DNA of 6,550 nucleotides. Source: an uncultured Butyricicoccus sp. Its GTDB lineage: Bacteria > Bacillota > Clostridia > Oscillospirales > Butyricicoccaceae. Below the pieces are notes generated by a model. The model ran no database searches, was not told where the DNA came from, and worked only from the letters and a program-made list of their open reading frames with translations. How positions within the stretch are numbered: the first letter of the stretch is position 1; every line of letters begins with the position of its first letter. The position numbers and the translations under genes are program-made. The stretch covers positions 1-6,550 of the forward strand of contig CANPPM010000160.1 in NCBI GenBank assembly GCA_947575935.1, given 5' to 3'. Shown here in pieces: positions 1 through 5,246 of the stretch.

Positions 1-882
1 GCTCTTAACAGTGCCGATCTTATAACCTGCTGCACGCAGTTTTTCAGAAACCTCGCTGCCTGTAAGGGTTTTAGACCAGCGGCCGTTTGCCGCATTGTCC
101 AGATCCTCATAGGGATCTGGGACGCCTTTCAGATATCCGACCTCATTTCCCCATACGTTGACAGCATCTTCTGTTGCACCACCGTCAGAAGAGAAAAAGT
201 AACCGGTAGCAAGCGCGCCATTATGAACCAGGTACTCACCGCTAGTTTCCGTAACAGCACTGTCCGACTGGCTGGTCGCACGGGTTGTGCCCTGATACAC
301 TTGACAGTCAGTACCATCACAAACGTCAAAGCCATACCGTGACTGGTGTTTATTGACCGAGCCAAGTGCATAAGAACGGGCGCATACAGCCTGTGCTTTG
401 AGCGCCTCGATTGGCCAGCTTGGCGTCATTTCATATGGCAAAACGCCTTTTACATAGTCTTCCAGAGAAATATAGTTCATTACCGTCAGCTGACCACTCG
501 CGGCAGAAAACACCATATCCCCTCGATAAGGGTTATCCTGACAAAGGGTCTGCTCTCCATTGGGTCGAAGTGCAAGATTGCCGTCTGTACCAGTGTAAAG
601 CGCCGCGCCTGTACCGGCATCCGAGATCATAACTGTACTGCCGGATGCTGAGATCCGCAAACGAGTGTTGGAAAGCGTAGTGCGCGCCGAAAAGGTACGC
701 CCATTATAGCAACCCACGGTAAAACCCGCGCCATCTACATTGGAAACAGAAGCTTCATGCAAGGCGCCGCTGCCGTAATGCAGTCCAACCCGCAGCGTGC
801 CGACCGCCTCTGCAGCCTCCGCACGGGGAAGTATACCGGTACAGAGAATAGCTGCAAGAAAAACGGAAAAAATCCGTTTCAT
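1..882 (-). CDS. SpoIID/LytB-domain exported protein (3' end outside window)
   Basis: The reading frame starts with the ATG at 882 and stays open for 294 codons to the window edge, so the C-terminus is missing. An AGGAG site at 895-891 lies 8 nt before the start. Residues 1-24 look like a Sec signal peptide: MKR, a hydrophobic core (IFSVFLAAILC), then PRAEA-AEA as a likely signal peptidase I site. The SpoIID signature is clear at residues 141-173, containing EDYVKGVLPYEM and EALKAQAVCARSYAL. Glu151 matches the catalytic Glu of SpoIID lytic transglycosylases. A C188-x4-C193 pair (VCDGTDCQVY) matches the cysteine motif linked to metal binding in SpoIID. SSDGGATEDAVNVWG (231-245) is the later family motif. 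Members cleave denuded peptidoglycan, in SpoIID's case during engulfment. Whether this is SpoIID itself or a LytB-domain paralogue cannot be told from the sequence, and no spoIIQ or other sporulation gene is visible nearby. It is divergent from asd. Confidence 0.92.
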   Translation of the reverse strand, partial: MKRIFSVFLAAILCTGILPRAEAAEAVGTLRVGLHYGSGALHEASVSNVDGAGFTVGCYNGRTFSARTTLSNTRLRISASGSTVMISDAGTGAALYTGTDGNLALRPNGEQTLCQDNPYRGDMVFSAASGQLTVMNYISLEDYVKGVLPYEMTPSWPIEALKAQAVCARSYALGSVNKHQSRYGFDVCDGTDCQVYQGTTRATSQSDSAVTETSGEYLVHNGALATGYFFSSDGGATEDAVNVWGNEVGYLKGVPDPYEDLDNAANGRWSKTLTGSEVSEKLRAAGYKIGTVKS

Positions 883-1248
883 AAAATCAACTCCTTTCAA
901 AAGGAAGAGGGAATCTGCTGATATGGGAGCAGATCAGCGAACGAGTACAGAAAGCTGCAGACGGCAACAAAAACAAAGGATAGAGATTTTGGCCGGAGCC
1001 GCATTCATCTGTGTCGCTGATGGTCAAGAACCATAGATGCAGAGTTTTTTTAACCGTTTTATATTCTGGAAAAACTGCGACTAACGGCAGCTTTTATTGT
1101 CGGGTATTAAAGATCCATTTTATCAGAAGCGATTGCAGCACTCCTCCAAATTAAGTAACTCTGAACCAACAGGGGATTCACCGAGCGGCGTTATGAAACA
1201 ATAGGAAACAGATTCTGAGCAAACCGGCAACACACAGCTGGTTCATCC
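883..1248. other. Intergenic region upstream of the SpoIID-like gene, no gene supported
   Basis: This 366-bp stretch separates the SpoIID-like gene from the asd control region. It should hold the promoter and 5' leader of the SpoIID-like gene on the minus strand, but I could not find a convincing sigma-A or sporulation-sigma promoter. The candidates, such as TATAAA read on the minus strand around 1064-1059, lack a good partner -35. Just upstream of the minus-strand RBS is a 7-bp inverted repeat, ATCTGCT (913-919) and AGCAGAT (928-934). A terminator-like hairpin with T7 lies at 1006-1051 on the plus strand and is listed separately. No open frame here has both a ribosome binding site and protein-like composition. 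Confidence 0.6.
1006..1051 (+). terminator. Terminator-like hairpin with T7 tail, no known upstream gene
   Basis: CATCT (1006-1010) can pair with AGATG (1035-1039), and ATGGT (1020-1024) with ACCAT (1030-1034) around the loop CAAGA. The left arm has a 9-nt bulge. A run of seven T follows at 1045-1051. The shape fits a weak intrinsic terminator on the plus strand, yet no plus-strand gene lies upstream; the only gene there is antisense. It could end a short antisense transcript or block read-through between divergent genes, or it could be chance. Confidence 0.3.
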
Positions 1249-1274
1249 CGCTAAAAATCCACAGATTTTTAGCG
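1249..1274. repeat. Perfect 11-bp inverted repeat just upstream of the asd -35 box
   Basis: CGCTAAAAATC (1249-1259) and GATTTTTAGCG (1264-1274) are exact reverse complements separated by CACA. The repeat ends 8 bp before the TTGACA of the asd promoter. No T-run follows on either strand, which argues against a plain terminator. A protein-binding site is a reasonable inference from its position, but no regulator family can be named from the sequence alone. Confidence 0.6.
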
Positions 1275-1282
1275 ATCTCTAA

Positions 1283-1311
1283 TTGACAAATGCAAAAGGG
1301 TAATTTACAAT
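1283..1311 (+). promoter_or_regulatory. Sigma-A promoter of the asd-dapA(-dapB) transcript
   Basis: A perfect TTGACA (-35, 1283-1288) is followed by a 17-bp spacer and TACAAT (-10, 1306-1311), one mismatch from consensus. The predicted transcription start is near 1318. This gives a leader of about 410 nt that contains the lysine riboswitch and its terminator, exactly where a promoter would be expected. Confidence 0.82.
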
Positions 1312-1409
1312 AAGGAATATCCGTACTGGTCCATTCGACTGAGAATCTAACCAGGCGCGGCAACACATCCCGGGTGAACGGACCCATATACCCCTGCGAT
1401 ACAATCGAA

Positions 1410-1583
1410 GATAGAGGCGCGGCTTTCAAAAGTATTGTCTGCAAGGGACCGTAATTCCTGCGATCAGACCGGAAAGGGAAGAGCCGCCGAAGCAGGGCCC
1501 GGTTACGGACGGGGGACTGCTGGACGGAACGGACAATATCCTTTCGTCTGTCATCAGCATGAGAATGCCGGTGGAGCGCTATC
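1410..1583 (+). promoter_or_regulatory. Lysine riboswitch (L-box) aptamer
   Basis: The conserved core elements occur in order: AGAGGCGCGGC (1413-1423), AGTA (1431-1434), GGAAAGGGAAGAGCCGCC (1471-1488) followed by GAAGC, TGTCATCAGCATGAGAATGC (1548-1567), then GGTGGAGCGC. Helices can be drawn: P1 GATAG (1410-1414) with CTATC (1579-1583); P2 GCGGCT (1419-1424) with AGCCGC (1482-1487); a P2 extension GTCTG (1437-1441) with CAGAC (1465-1469); P3 AGCAG with CTGCT; and P5 GCAT with ATGC. The L-box senses free lysine and in Firmicutes usually causes transcription termination ahead of lysine genes. The downstream hairpin at 1640-1665 and the following asd fit that mode. I could not draw the exact anti-terminator with confidence. 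Confidence 0.93.
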
Positions 1584-1639
1584 CAAAATAGATGAGAGCA
1601 TTTCCAGCACTGCTGTTCTTTTCTATTATAGTATAGTTC

Positions 1640-1665
1640 ATACCGGTTTTTCAACCGGTATTTTT
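1640..1665 (+). terminator. Intrinsic terminator of the lysine riboswitch expression platform
   Basis: ATACCGGTT (1640-1648) and AACCGGTAT (1653-1661) form a perfect 9-bp stem with loop TTTC, followed by further T residues to 1665. It sits 56 nt after the aptamer's P1 and 64 nt before the asd start. Lysine binding should favour this hairpin and stop transcription before asd. The GCCGGT at the end of the aptamer (1567-1572) could pair with ACCGGT of the stem (1642-1647) as part of an anti-terminator; that pairing is inference. Confidence 0.85.
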
Positions 1666-1729
1666 CATGTTTTCTTCGTCAGGAACAAACAAATTTTCTA
1701 TATTTGGTAGTATTTAGGAGGAATTTACA

Positions 1730-2809
1730 ATGATGAAGCAGTATAAAGTCGGCATTGTCGGTGCAACCGGCATGGTCGGGCAGCGTTTTTCCCTTTTGCT
1801 GGAAAACCATCCCTGGTTTCAACTGACAGCAATTGCTGCGAGCGGGCGAAATAAAGGTAAGACCTATGCACAGGCGGTTGAAGGCCGCTGGAAAATGGCA
1901 ACCCCCATTCCAGCAAATATCCGTAATATGATATTGTTGGATGCTACGGCAGATGCAGAGGAACTAGCATCCAAAGTAGACTTCATATTCTGTGCGGTTG
2001 ACATGCCCAAGGCGGAGATTCGAGCATTGGAAGAGCGCTATGCAAAGCTGGAATGTCCAGTTTGCTCCAACAATAGCGCCCATCGTTTGACGCCAGATGT
2101 GCCTATGCTCATCCCAGAGGTGAATCCGCAGCATGCCGAAGTTATCCACGCCCAGCGAAAACGGCTTGGCACAACACGAGGTTTCATTGCAGCAAAATCT
2201 AATTGTTCGATTCAGTCGTACGTCGGCGCACTGAGTGCAATCTTTGATTTTGGCATCGAAGAAGTTGCTGTCTGCACGTATCAGGCAATTTCTGGCGCAG
2301 GAAAGACCTTTGAAGTCTGGCCGGAGATGGTTGATAATGTGATTCCGTATATTGGCGGGGAAGATGAAAAGAGCGAAAATGAACCGATGAAAATCTGGGG
2401 ACATATGGAGAACGGCGTAATTGTTCCGGCGACATCTCCAAAGATCACGGCGCAGTGCATTCGTGTCCCTGTCAGCGACGGTCATATGGCAGCAGCATTT
2501 GTGAAACTTCGCAATAAAGTATGTAAAGAAGAAATTATCGAGCGTTGGCGCAATTACCGGGGGCGCGCCCAAGAGCTGGATTTACCTTCAGCACCGGCGC
2601 ATTTCCTCACATACTTTGATGAACCTGACCGTCCGCAGACCCGGCTTGACCGAGATCTTTACGGCGGTATGGGTGTGACGATCGGCCGCCTGCGTGAAGA
2701 CCCCATTTATGATTACAAGTTTGTCAGCCTTGCGCATAACACCCTGCGCGGTGCGGCGGGCGGCAATGTCTTAATGGCTGAATTCCTTTGTGCAGAGGGT
2801 TATATCTGA
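1730..2809 (+). CDS. asd: Aspartate-semialdehyde dehydrogenase, archaeal/fungal-like subtype
   Basis: This 359-residue cytosolic enzyme reduces L-aspartyl-4-phosphate to L-aspartate 4-semialdehyde with NADPH, the branch point to lysine/diaminopimelate and to threonine and methionine. An N-terminal Rossmann motif GATGMVG lies at residues 11-17. The catalytic cysteine is Cys159 in SNCS, the substrate-loop motif TYQAISGAG is at 183-191, and the catalytic-type histidine is His252 in RVPVSDGHM. SNNSAHR (113-119), IPEVNP (128-133) and NTLRGAAGG (337-345) are typical of the subtype shared by archaea, fungi and many clostridia rather than the E. coli type. AGGAGG at 1716-1721 lies 8 nt before the first ATG (1730) and 11 nt before the second (1733), so the first is chosen. 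It is the first gene after the lysine riboswitch, with dapA 108 bp downstream. The residue after CS is Ile160-Gln rather than the more usual Thr. Confidence 0.97.
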   Translation: MMKQYKVGIVGATGMVGQRFSLLLENHPWFQLTAIAASGRNKGKTYAQAVEGRWKMATPIPANIRNMILLDATADAEELASKVDFIFCAVDMPKAEIRALEERYAKLECPVCSNNSAHRLTPDVPMLIPEVNPQHAEVIHAQRKRLGTTRGFIAAKSNCSIQSYVGALSAIFDFGIEEVAVCTYQAISGAGKTFEVWPEMVDNVIPYIGGEDEKSENEPMKIWGHMENGVIVPATSPKITAQCIRVPVSDGHMAAAFVKLRNKVCKEEIIERWRNYRGRAQELDLPSAPAHFLTYFDEPDRPQTRLDRDLYGGMGVTIGRLREDPIYDYKFVSLAHNTLRGAAGGNVLMAEFLCAEGYI

Positions 2810-2862
2810 TCGATGTTAATGTCAGCTGGGCCGGCTTTCCGGATACAGAATCTATTGAGGCA

Positions 2863-2885
2863 TGCGGCGCCATACAGTCGCCGCA
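2863..2885 (+). promoter_or_regulatory. GC-rich hairpin in the asd-dapA spacer
   Basis: TGCGGCG (2863-2869) and CGCCGCA (2879-2885) form a 7-bp stem with a 9-nt loop. Only TTT follows, so it is a poor terminator. It ends 18 nt before the dapA ribosome binding site and could affect mRNA stability, processing or partial read-through between asd and dapA. The function is not shown. Confidence 0.45.
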
Positions 2886-2903
2886 GTTTCAGAAACCAGA
2901 CCA

Positions 2904-2909
2904 AGGAGG
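2904..2909 (+). promoter_or_regulatory. Ribosome binding site that fixes the dapA start
   Basis: AGGAGG is 8 nt before the ATG at 2918. The same frame is open back to an ATG at 2813, but that start is only 3 bp after the asd stop, has no ribosome binding site, and would add 35 residues that do not fit the DapA family. The start is therefore placed at 2918. Confidence 0.85.
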
Positions 2910-2917
2910 AAGCTTAT

Positions 2918-3811
2918 ATGATGAAGAAGCCTGTTTTTACCGGCGCCTGTGTTGCAATTGTAACGCCGTTCCACGCTACCGGTGAAATCAACTATGAAGA
3001 GTTTAAGAAAATTATTGACTATCAGATTGCCCATGGCACCGATGCTATTACCATTATGGGTACAACTGGTGAATCTTCCGCCATTCCGGACAAGGAACAT
3101 CGTGAAGCGATCGCTTTTGGCTGTTCATATATTAATGGCCGTGTTCCCGTGATTGCAGGTGCAGGATCGAATGATACCGCCTATGCAGTGGATATGACAC
3201 GGCATGCCGCGTCTTGCGGCGCAGACGCGGTGCTCTCGGTTACGCCCTATTATAATAAGACGACGCAGCGCGGACTGATTCAGCATTTTACGGCAATTGC
3301 AGACGCCTCTGACTGCCCGGTAATACTTTATAACGTACCCAGCCGTACCGGGATGGGAATTACAGCAGATACTTATGCGGCGCTCGCCAAGCACCCTAAT
3401 ATCAATGGCGTCAAAGAAGCCAGCGGCAATTTTTCCTTAATCGCCGAGGCCATGGCGCTTTGTGGGGAGGGGCTTAACTTTTGGTCCGGTAATGATGATC
3501 AGATCGTTCCTATGATGGCAATGGGCGGATTGGGTGTTATTTCGGTACTGTCAAACGTTTGCCCGCAAGAAACCCATGATCTGACGGCGCTCTGTTTTGC
3601 TGGCAAATATCAGGAAGCTATGGTCCTGCAGCTGAAATATTTGGAACTGATTAATGCATTGTTTAGCGAAGTCAATCCTATTCCAGTCAAAAAAGCAATG
3701 GAACTGCTTGGCTGGCAGGTCGGCGCCCTTCGTTTGCCGCTGTATGAACTTAGCGCATCAAACATTGAACGGCTGAGAAAAGCAATGGACGCTGTCCATT
3801 GCATCATTTAA
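2918..3811 (+). CDS. dapA: 4-hydroxy-tetrahydrodipicolinate synthase
   Basis: This 297-residue protein has the usual length for DapA. It condenses pyruvate with aspartate semialdehyde, the Asd product, to form 4-hydroxy-tetrahydrodipicolinate, the first committed step to diaminopimelate and lysine. It is expected to be a cytosolic TIM-barrel enzyme. The Schiff-base lysine is Lys166 in VKEASG. The proton-relay residues are Thr49 (GTTGES, 48-53), Tyr112 (PYYNK) and Tyr138 (ILYNVPSRTG), with Arg143 in the substrate pocket. All keep a constant offset of 5 from the E. coli numbering (Lys161, Thr44, Tyr107, Tyr133, Arg138). FWSGNDD (188-194) and the NPIPVKKA segment (253-260) are also typical. The frame's first ATG is preferred over the next codon, also ATG, because of RBS spacing. 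It is probably transcribed with asd, so riboswitch-controlled. The gap to dapB is 270 bp. Confidence 0.97.
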   Translation: MMKKPVFTGACVAIVTPFHATGEINYEEFKKIIDYQIAHGTDAITIMGTTGESSAIPDKEHREAIAFGCSYINGRVPVIAGAGSNDTAYAVDMTRHAASCGADAVLSVTPYYNKTTQRGLIQHFTAIADASDCPVILYNVPSRTGMGITADTYAALAKHPNINGVKEASGNFSLIAEAMALCGEGLNFWSGNDDQIVPMMAMGGLGVISVLSNVCPQETHDLTALCFAGKYQEAMVLQLKYLELINALFSEVNPIPVKKAMELLGWQVGALRLPLYELSASNIERLRKAMDAVHCII

Positions 3812-3875
3812 AAAAGAAATAAAAGCATCCCATGTCTAAAGCAGCGCTTATGGAATCCTTGGCTACACCCTCATC

Positions 3876-3909
3876 AGTGATCATTTTCATAGTAAATCAG
3901 AGTTTTTTT
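3876..3909 (+). terminator. Weak terminator-like T7 run after dapA
   Basis: A run of seven T (3903-3909) follows TGAT (3878-3881) and ATCA (3896-3899), which could form a short stem; an outer CTC (3870-3872) and GAG (3900-3902) could extend it across a bulge. The stem is AT-rich and short, so at most it would cause partial termination between dapA and dapB. Confidence 0.22.
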
Positions 3910-3938
3910 CAACAGAAATTTTCGGAATACAGAAAATA

Positions 3939-3967
3939 TTGACATGAGGCAACGAAAATGCTCCAAT
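3939..3967 (+). promoter_or_regulatory. Possible weak internal promoter for dapB
   Basis: A perfect TTGACA (3939-3944) is followed by 17 bp and TCCAAT (3962-3967). The -10 matches 4 of 6 consensus bases but lacks the important second-position A, so this is a weak call. If real, transcription would start near 3974, leaving a leader of about 108 nt that contains the hairpins at 3976-4059, and dapB would be partly independent of the lysine riboswitch. Confidence 0.3.
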
Positions 3968-3975
3968 GTGAAATT

Positions 3976-3999
3976 AGCAATCCCCAATTGCTGTTTTTT
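3976..3999 (+). terminator. Short hairpin plus T6 in the dapB leader
   Basis: AGCAAT (3976-3981) and ATTGCT (3987-3992) form a 6-bp stem with loop CCCCA, followed by G and six T (3994-3999). It resembles a weak intrinsic terminator or attenuator. The loop cytosines with the preceding T (TCCCC, 3981-3985) could instead pair with GGGGA (4002-4006), an alternative that would disrupt the stem. Confidence 0.35.
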
Positions 4000-4002
4000 G
4001 GG

Positions 4003-4059
4003 GGGAATACAGGTTGCAGAACCTGTAGGGGCGTTCTGCTGCACGGGAATGCAGGTTCT
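4003..4059 (+). promoter_or_regulatory. dapB leader with mutually exclusive hairpins and an imperfect direct repeat
   Basis: Three short segments can pair in competing ways. TACAGGTT (4008-4015) pairs with AACCTGTA (4020-4027) as an 8-bp stem with loop GCAG. Alternatively AGAACCTG (4018-4025) pairs with CAGGTTCT (4052-4059), an 8-bp stem ending 9 nt before the dapB AGGAG. A third option is GCAGAAC (4016-4022) with GTTCTGC (4033-4039). The outer segments belong to a direct repeat of 13 bases with one mismatch, GGGAATACAGGTT (4003-4015) and GGGAATGCAGGTT (4045-4057). This is the shape of a switch or attenuator, but I recognise no known riboswitch or leader family in it. The function is inference. 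Confidence 0.4.
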
Positions 4060-4081
4060 CTAAAATAAAGGAGTTGACACC

Positions 4082-4843
4082 ATGCTCAAAATTGCACTTT
4101 CTGGCTGTAACGGCCGCATGGGGCGGGTGATTACCGAAATTGTTGCACAAAAAGAAGATATGAAGGTTGTTGCTGGGTTTGATTTGAATGCTGTTAAGCT
4201 CTCTGACTATCCGGTTTACGCAGATCCCTTGGAATTTCCGGGCGGGTGTGATGTTGTCGTCGATTTTTCAAATGTTTCGGTAACAGAACATCTGTTAGAA
4301 TACTGCCGCCGCACCCGCACCCCAGTCGTCATCTGTACAACGGGACATACGGAAGCACAGTTGGAGCTGATGCAAAAGACCGCAAAGGAAATTCCTGTGT
4401 TCCGCTCTGGGAATATGTCTATCGGGATCAATTTGATGATAGAGGTACTAAAGAAATGTGCCTCTGTACTGGGCGCAGATTTTGATGTAGAAATCATCGA
4501 AAAGCATCATAATCAAAAACTCGATGCGCCGAGCGGCACAGCATTGATGCTGGCGGAAGCTGTAAATAAAGCACTGCCTTATGAGGCTGAATATGTTTAT
4601 GACCGCCACATGCGCCGCGAAAAGAGGCCTCCGCATGAAATCGGCATTCACACAATCCGAGGTGGTACAATCGTTGGTGAACATAGCGTTATTTTTTCTG
4701 GACGCGATGAAGTGATCGAGGTCAAGCACAACGCGAATTCCCGCGAAGTGTTTGCAGTAGGCGCAGTGAATGCAGCAGCTTTCCTGGCCCGGCAGACGGC
4801 GCCTGGGCTGTACAATATGTCAGATGTGATTGCGGCCAAATAA
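4082..4843 (+). CDS. dapB: 4-hydroxy-tetrahydrodipicolinate reductase
   Basis: This 253-residue cytosolic enzyme reduces the DapA product with NAD(P)H to tetrahydrodipicolinate. The dinucleotide-binding motif is GCNGRMG at residues 8-14. The substrate-binding and catalytic signature EIIEKHHNQKLDAPSGTA lies at 137-154, with His142 and Lys146 at the positions of the E. coli catalytic His159 and Lys163. VVDFSNVSVT (59-68) and TTGHT (86-90) are also family motifs. The length is at the short end of the family, as is common in clostridia. AAAGGAG at 4067-4073 is 8 nt before the ATG at 4082. The gene ends with TAA at 4841-4843, about 105 bp before a strong terminator. The 270-bp leader with possible promoter and hairpins suggests that dapB has some control separate from asd-dapA, though co-transcription is also possible. 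Confidence 0.97.
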   Translation: MLKIALSGCNGRMGRVITEIVAQKEDMKVVAGFDLNAVKLSDYPVYADPLEFPGGCDVVVDFSNVSVTEHLLEYCRRTRTPVVICTTGHTEAQLELMQKTAKEIPVFRSGNMSIGINLMIEVLKKCASVLGADFDVEIIEKHHNQKLDAPSGTALMLAEAVNKALPYEAEYVYDRHMRREKRPPHEIGIHTIRGGTIVGEHSVIFSGRDEVIEVKHNANSREVFAVGAVNAAAFLARQTAPGLYNMSDVIAAK

Positions 4844-4948
4844 CGTCCGGTAAACCTAATAAAATAACGTTAAGCTATGCCCGCTTGAGGATATGAACCC
4901 GTTATTTGCACAGGTATCCCCCTCGTATATCCATCTTTAAACAGAGGT

Positions 4949-4983
4949 GCGGCCCCAGGAAATATTTCCGGGGCCGCGTTTTT
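4949..4983 (+). terminator. Strong intrinsic terminator after dapB
   Basis: GCGGCCCC (4949-4956) pairs with GGGGCCGC (4970-4977). Inside it, after one bulged A, GGAA (4958-4961) pairs with TTCC (4966-4969). A T5 run follows at 4979-4983. It ends the dap transcript. The final T (4983) is also the last base of the convergent DUF3795 gene's stop codon. Read on the minus strand the hairpin is not followed by a T-run, so it is probably efficient in one direction only, although its position suits both genes. Confidence 0.9.
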
Positions 4984-5246
4984 CATTCTTTGCCGCACCA
5001 CTTTTTGCACTGCACGATTCGTTCACCGTTATCCCCTTGTTCCGGATCATAAGCAAACTGATGAAGCAGGGCACAGGGAAATTCGCTGCATGGTCCACAG
5101 TATACCTGCCCCCTTTTTTCACAACAGTCTTTCACAGGACAGCTATCGCCCCAAAACGGTTTTTTCATTTCCGTACAGCCGGCACAGGGAATTTGCTCGC
5201 GAAATTTGCAGCGGCTGCACAACAGCCCACATCTGGATTCAATCAT
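4983..5246 (-). CDS. DUF3795 cysteine-rich small protein
   Basis: This 87-residue protein has 13 cysteines, at positions 6, 10, 13, 21, 24, 36, 41, 42, 50, 53, 58, 80 and 84, and no signal peptide or membrane segment. The pattern matches the DUF3795 family common in clostridia and methanogens: CGLLCSRC near the start, C-x2-C at 21-24, KKPFWGDSCPVKDCC (28-42), C-x2-C-x4-C in CGPCSEFPC (50-58), FAYD and the C-terminal CKKW (80-83). The clustered cysteines suggest metal binding, probably zinc or an Fe-S cluster, but the biochemical function is unknown. AGGAG (5259-5255) lies 8 nt before the ATG at 5246. The ATG overlaps the TGA of a short upstream frame as ATGA. The gene converges on dapB across its terminator and reads in the same direction as the WYL regulator, from which it is separated by 345 bp. 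Confidence 0.88.
   Translation of the reverse strand: MIESRCGLLCSRCKFREQIPCAGCTEMKKPFWGDSCPVKDCCEKRGQVYCGPCSEFPCALLHQFAYDPEQGDNGERIVQCKKWCGKE

Noticed and set aside
838..882. Lipoprotein signal in the SpoIID-like protein (Cys at residue 14)
   Set aside because: The residue before the Cys is Leu (AILC), which does not fit a lipobox; a signal peptidase I site after AEA is more likely.
797..1036. Plus-strand open frame over the SpoIID-like gene start
   Set aside because: It is antisense to the signal-peptide region and has low-complexity basic composition with no ribosome binding site.
883..1282. T-box leader for a lysine or other amino-acid gene
   Set aside because: No T-box core sequence was found; the L-box further downstream explains the regulation.
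1178..1654. Minus-strand open frame of 158 codons
   Set aside because: It is antisense to the promoter and lysine riboswitch; its codons follow the conserved RNA rather than a protein, and there is no ribosome binding site.
1435..1710. Plus-strand open frame inside the riboswitch
   Set aside because: It lies within the conserved L-box and terminator and has no ribosome binding site or recognisable protein motif.
1964..2572. Minus-strand open frame of 202 codons antisense to asd
   Set aside because: It is a shadow of a clear asd coding frame, without a start signal or motifs.
2813..2917. N-terminal extension of dapA by 35 residues
   Set aside because: No ribosome binding site before 2813, whereas AGGAGG precedes 2918; the extension also exceeds the usual DapA length.
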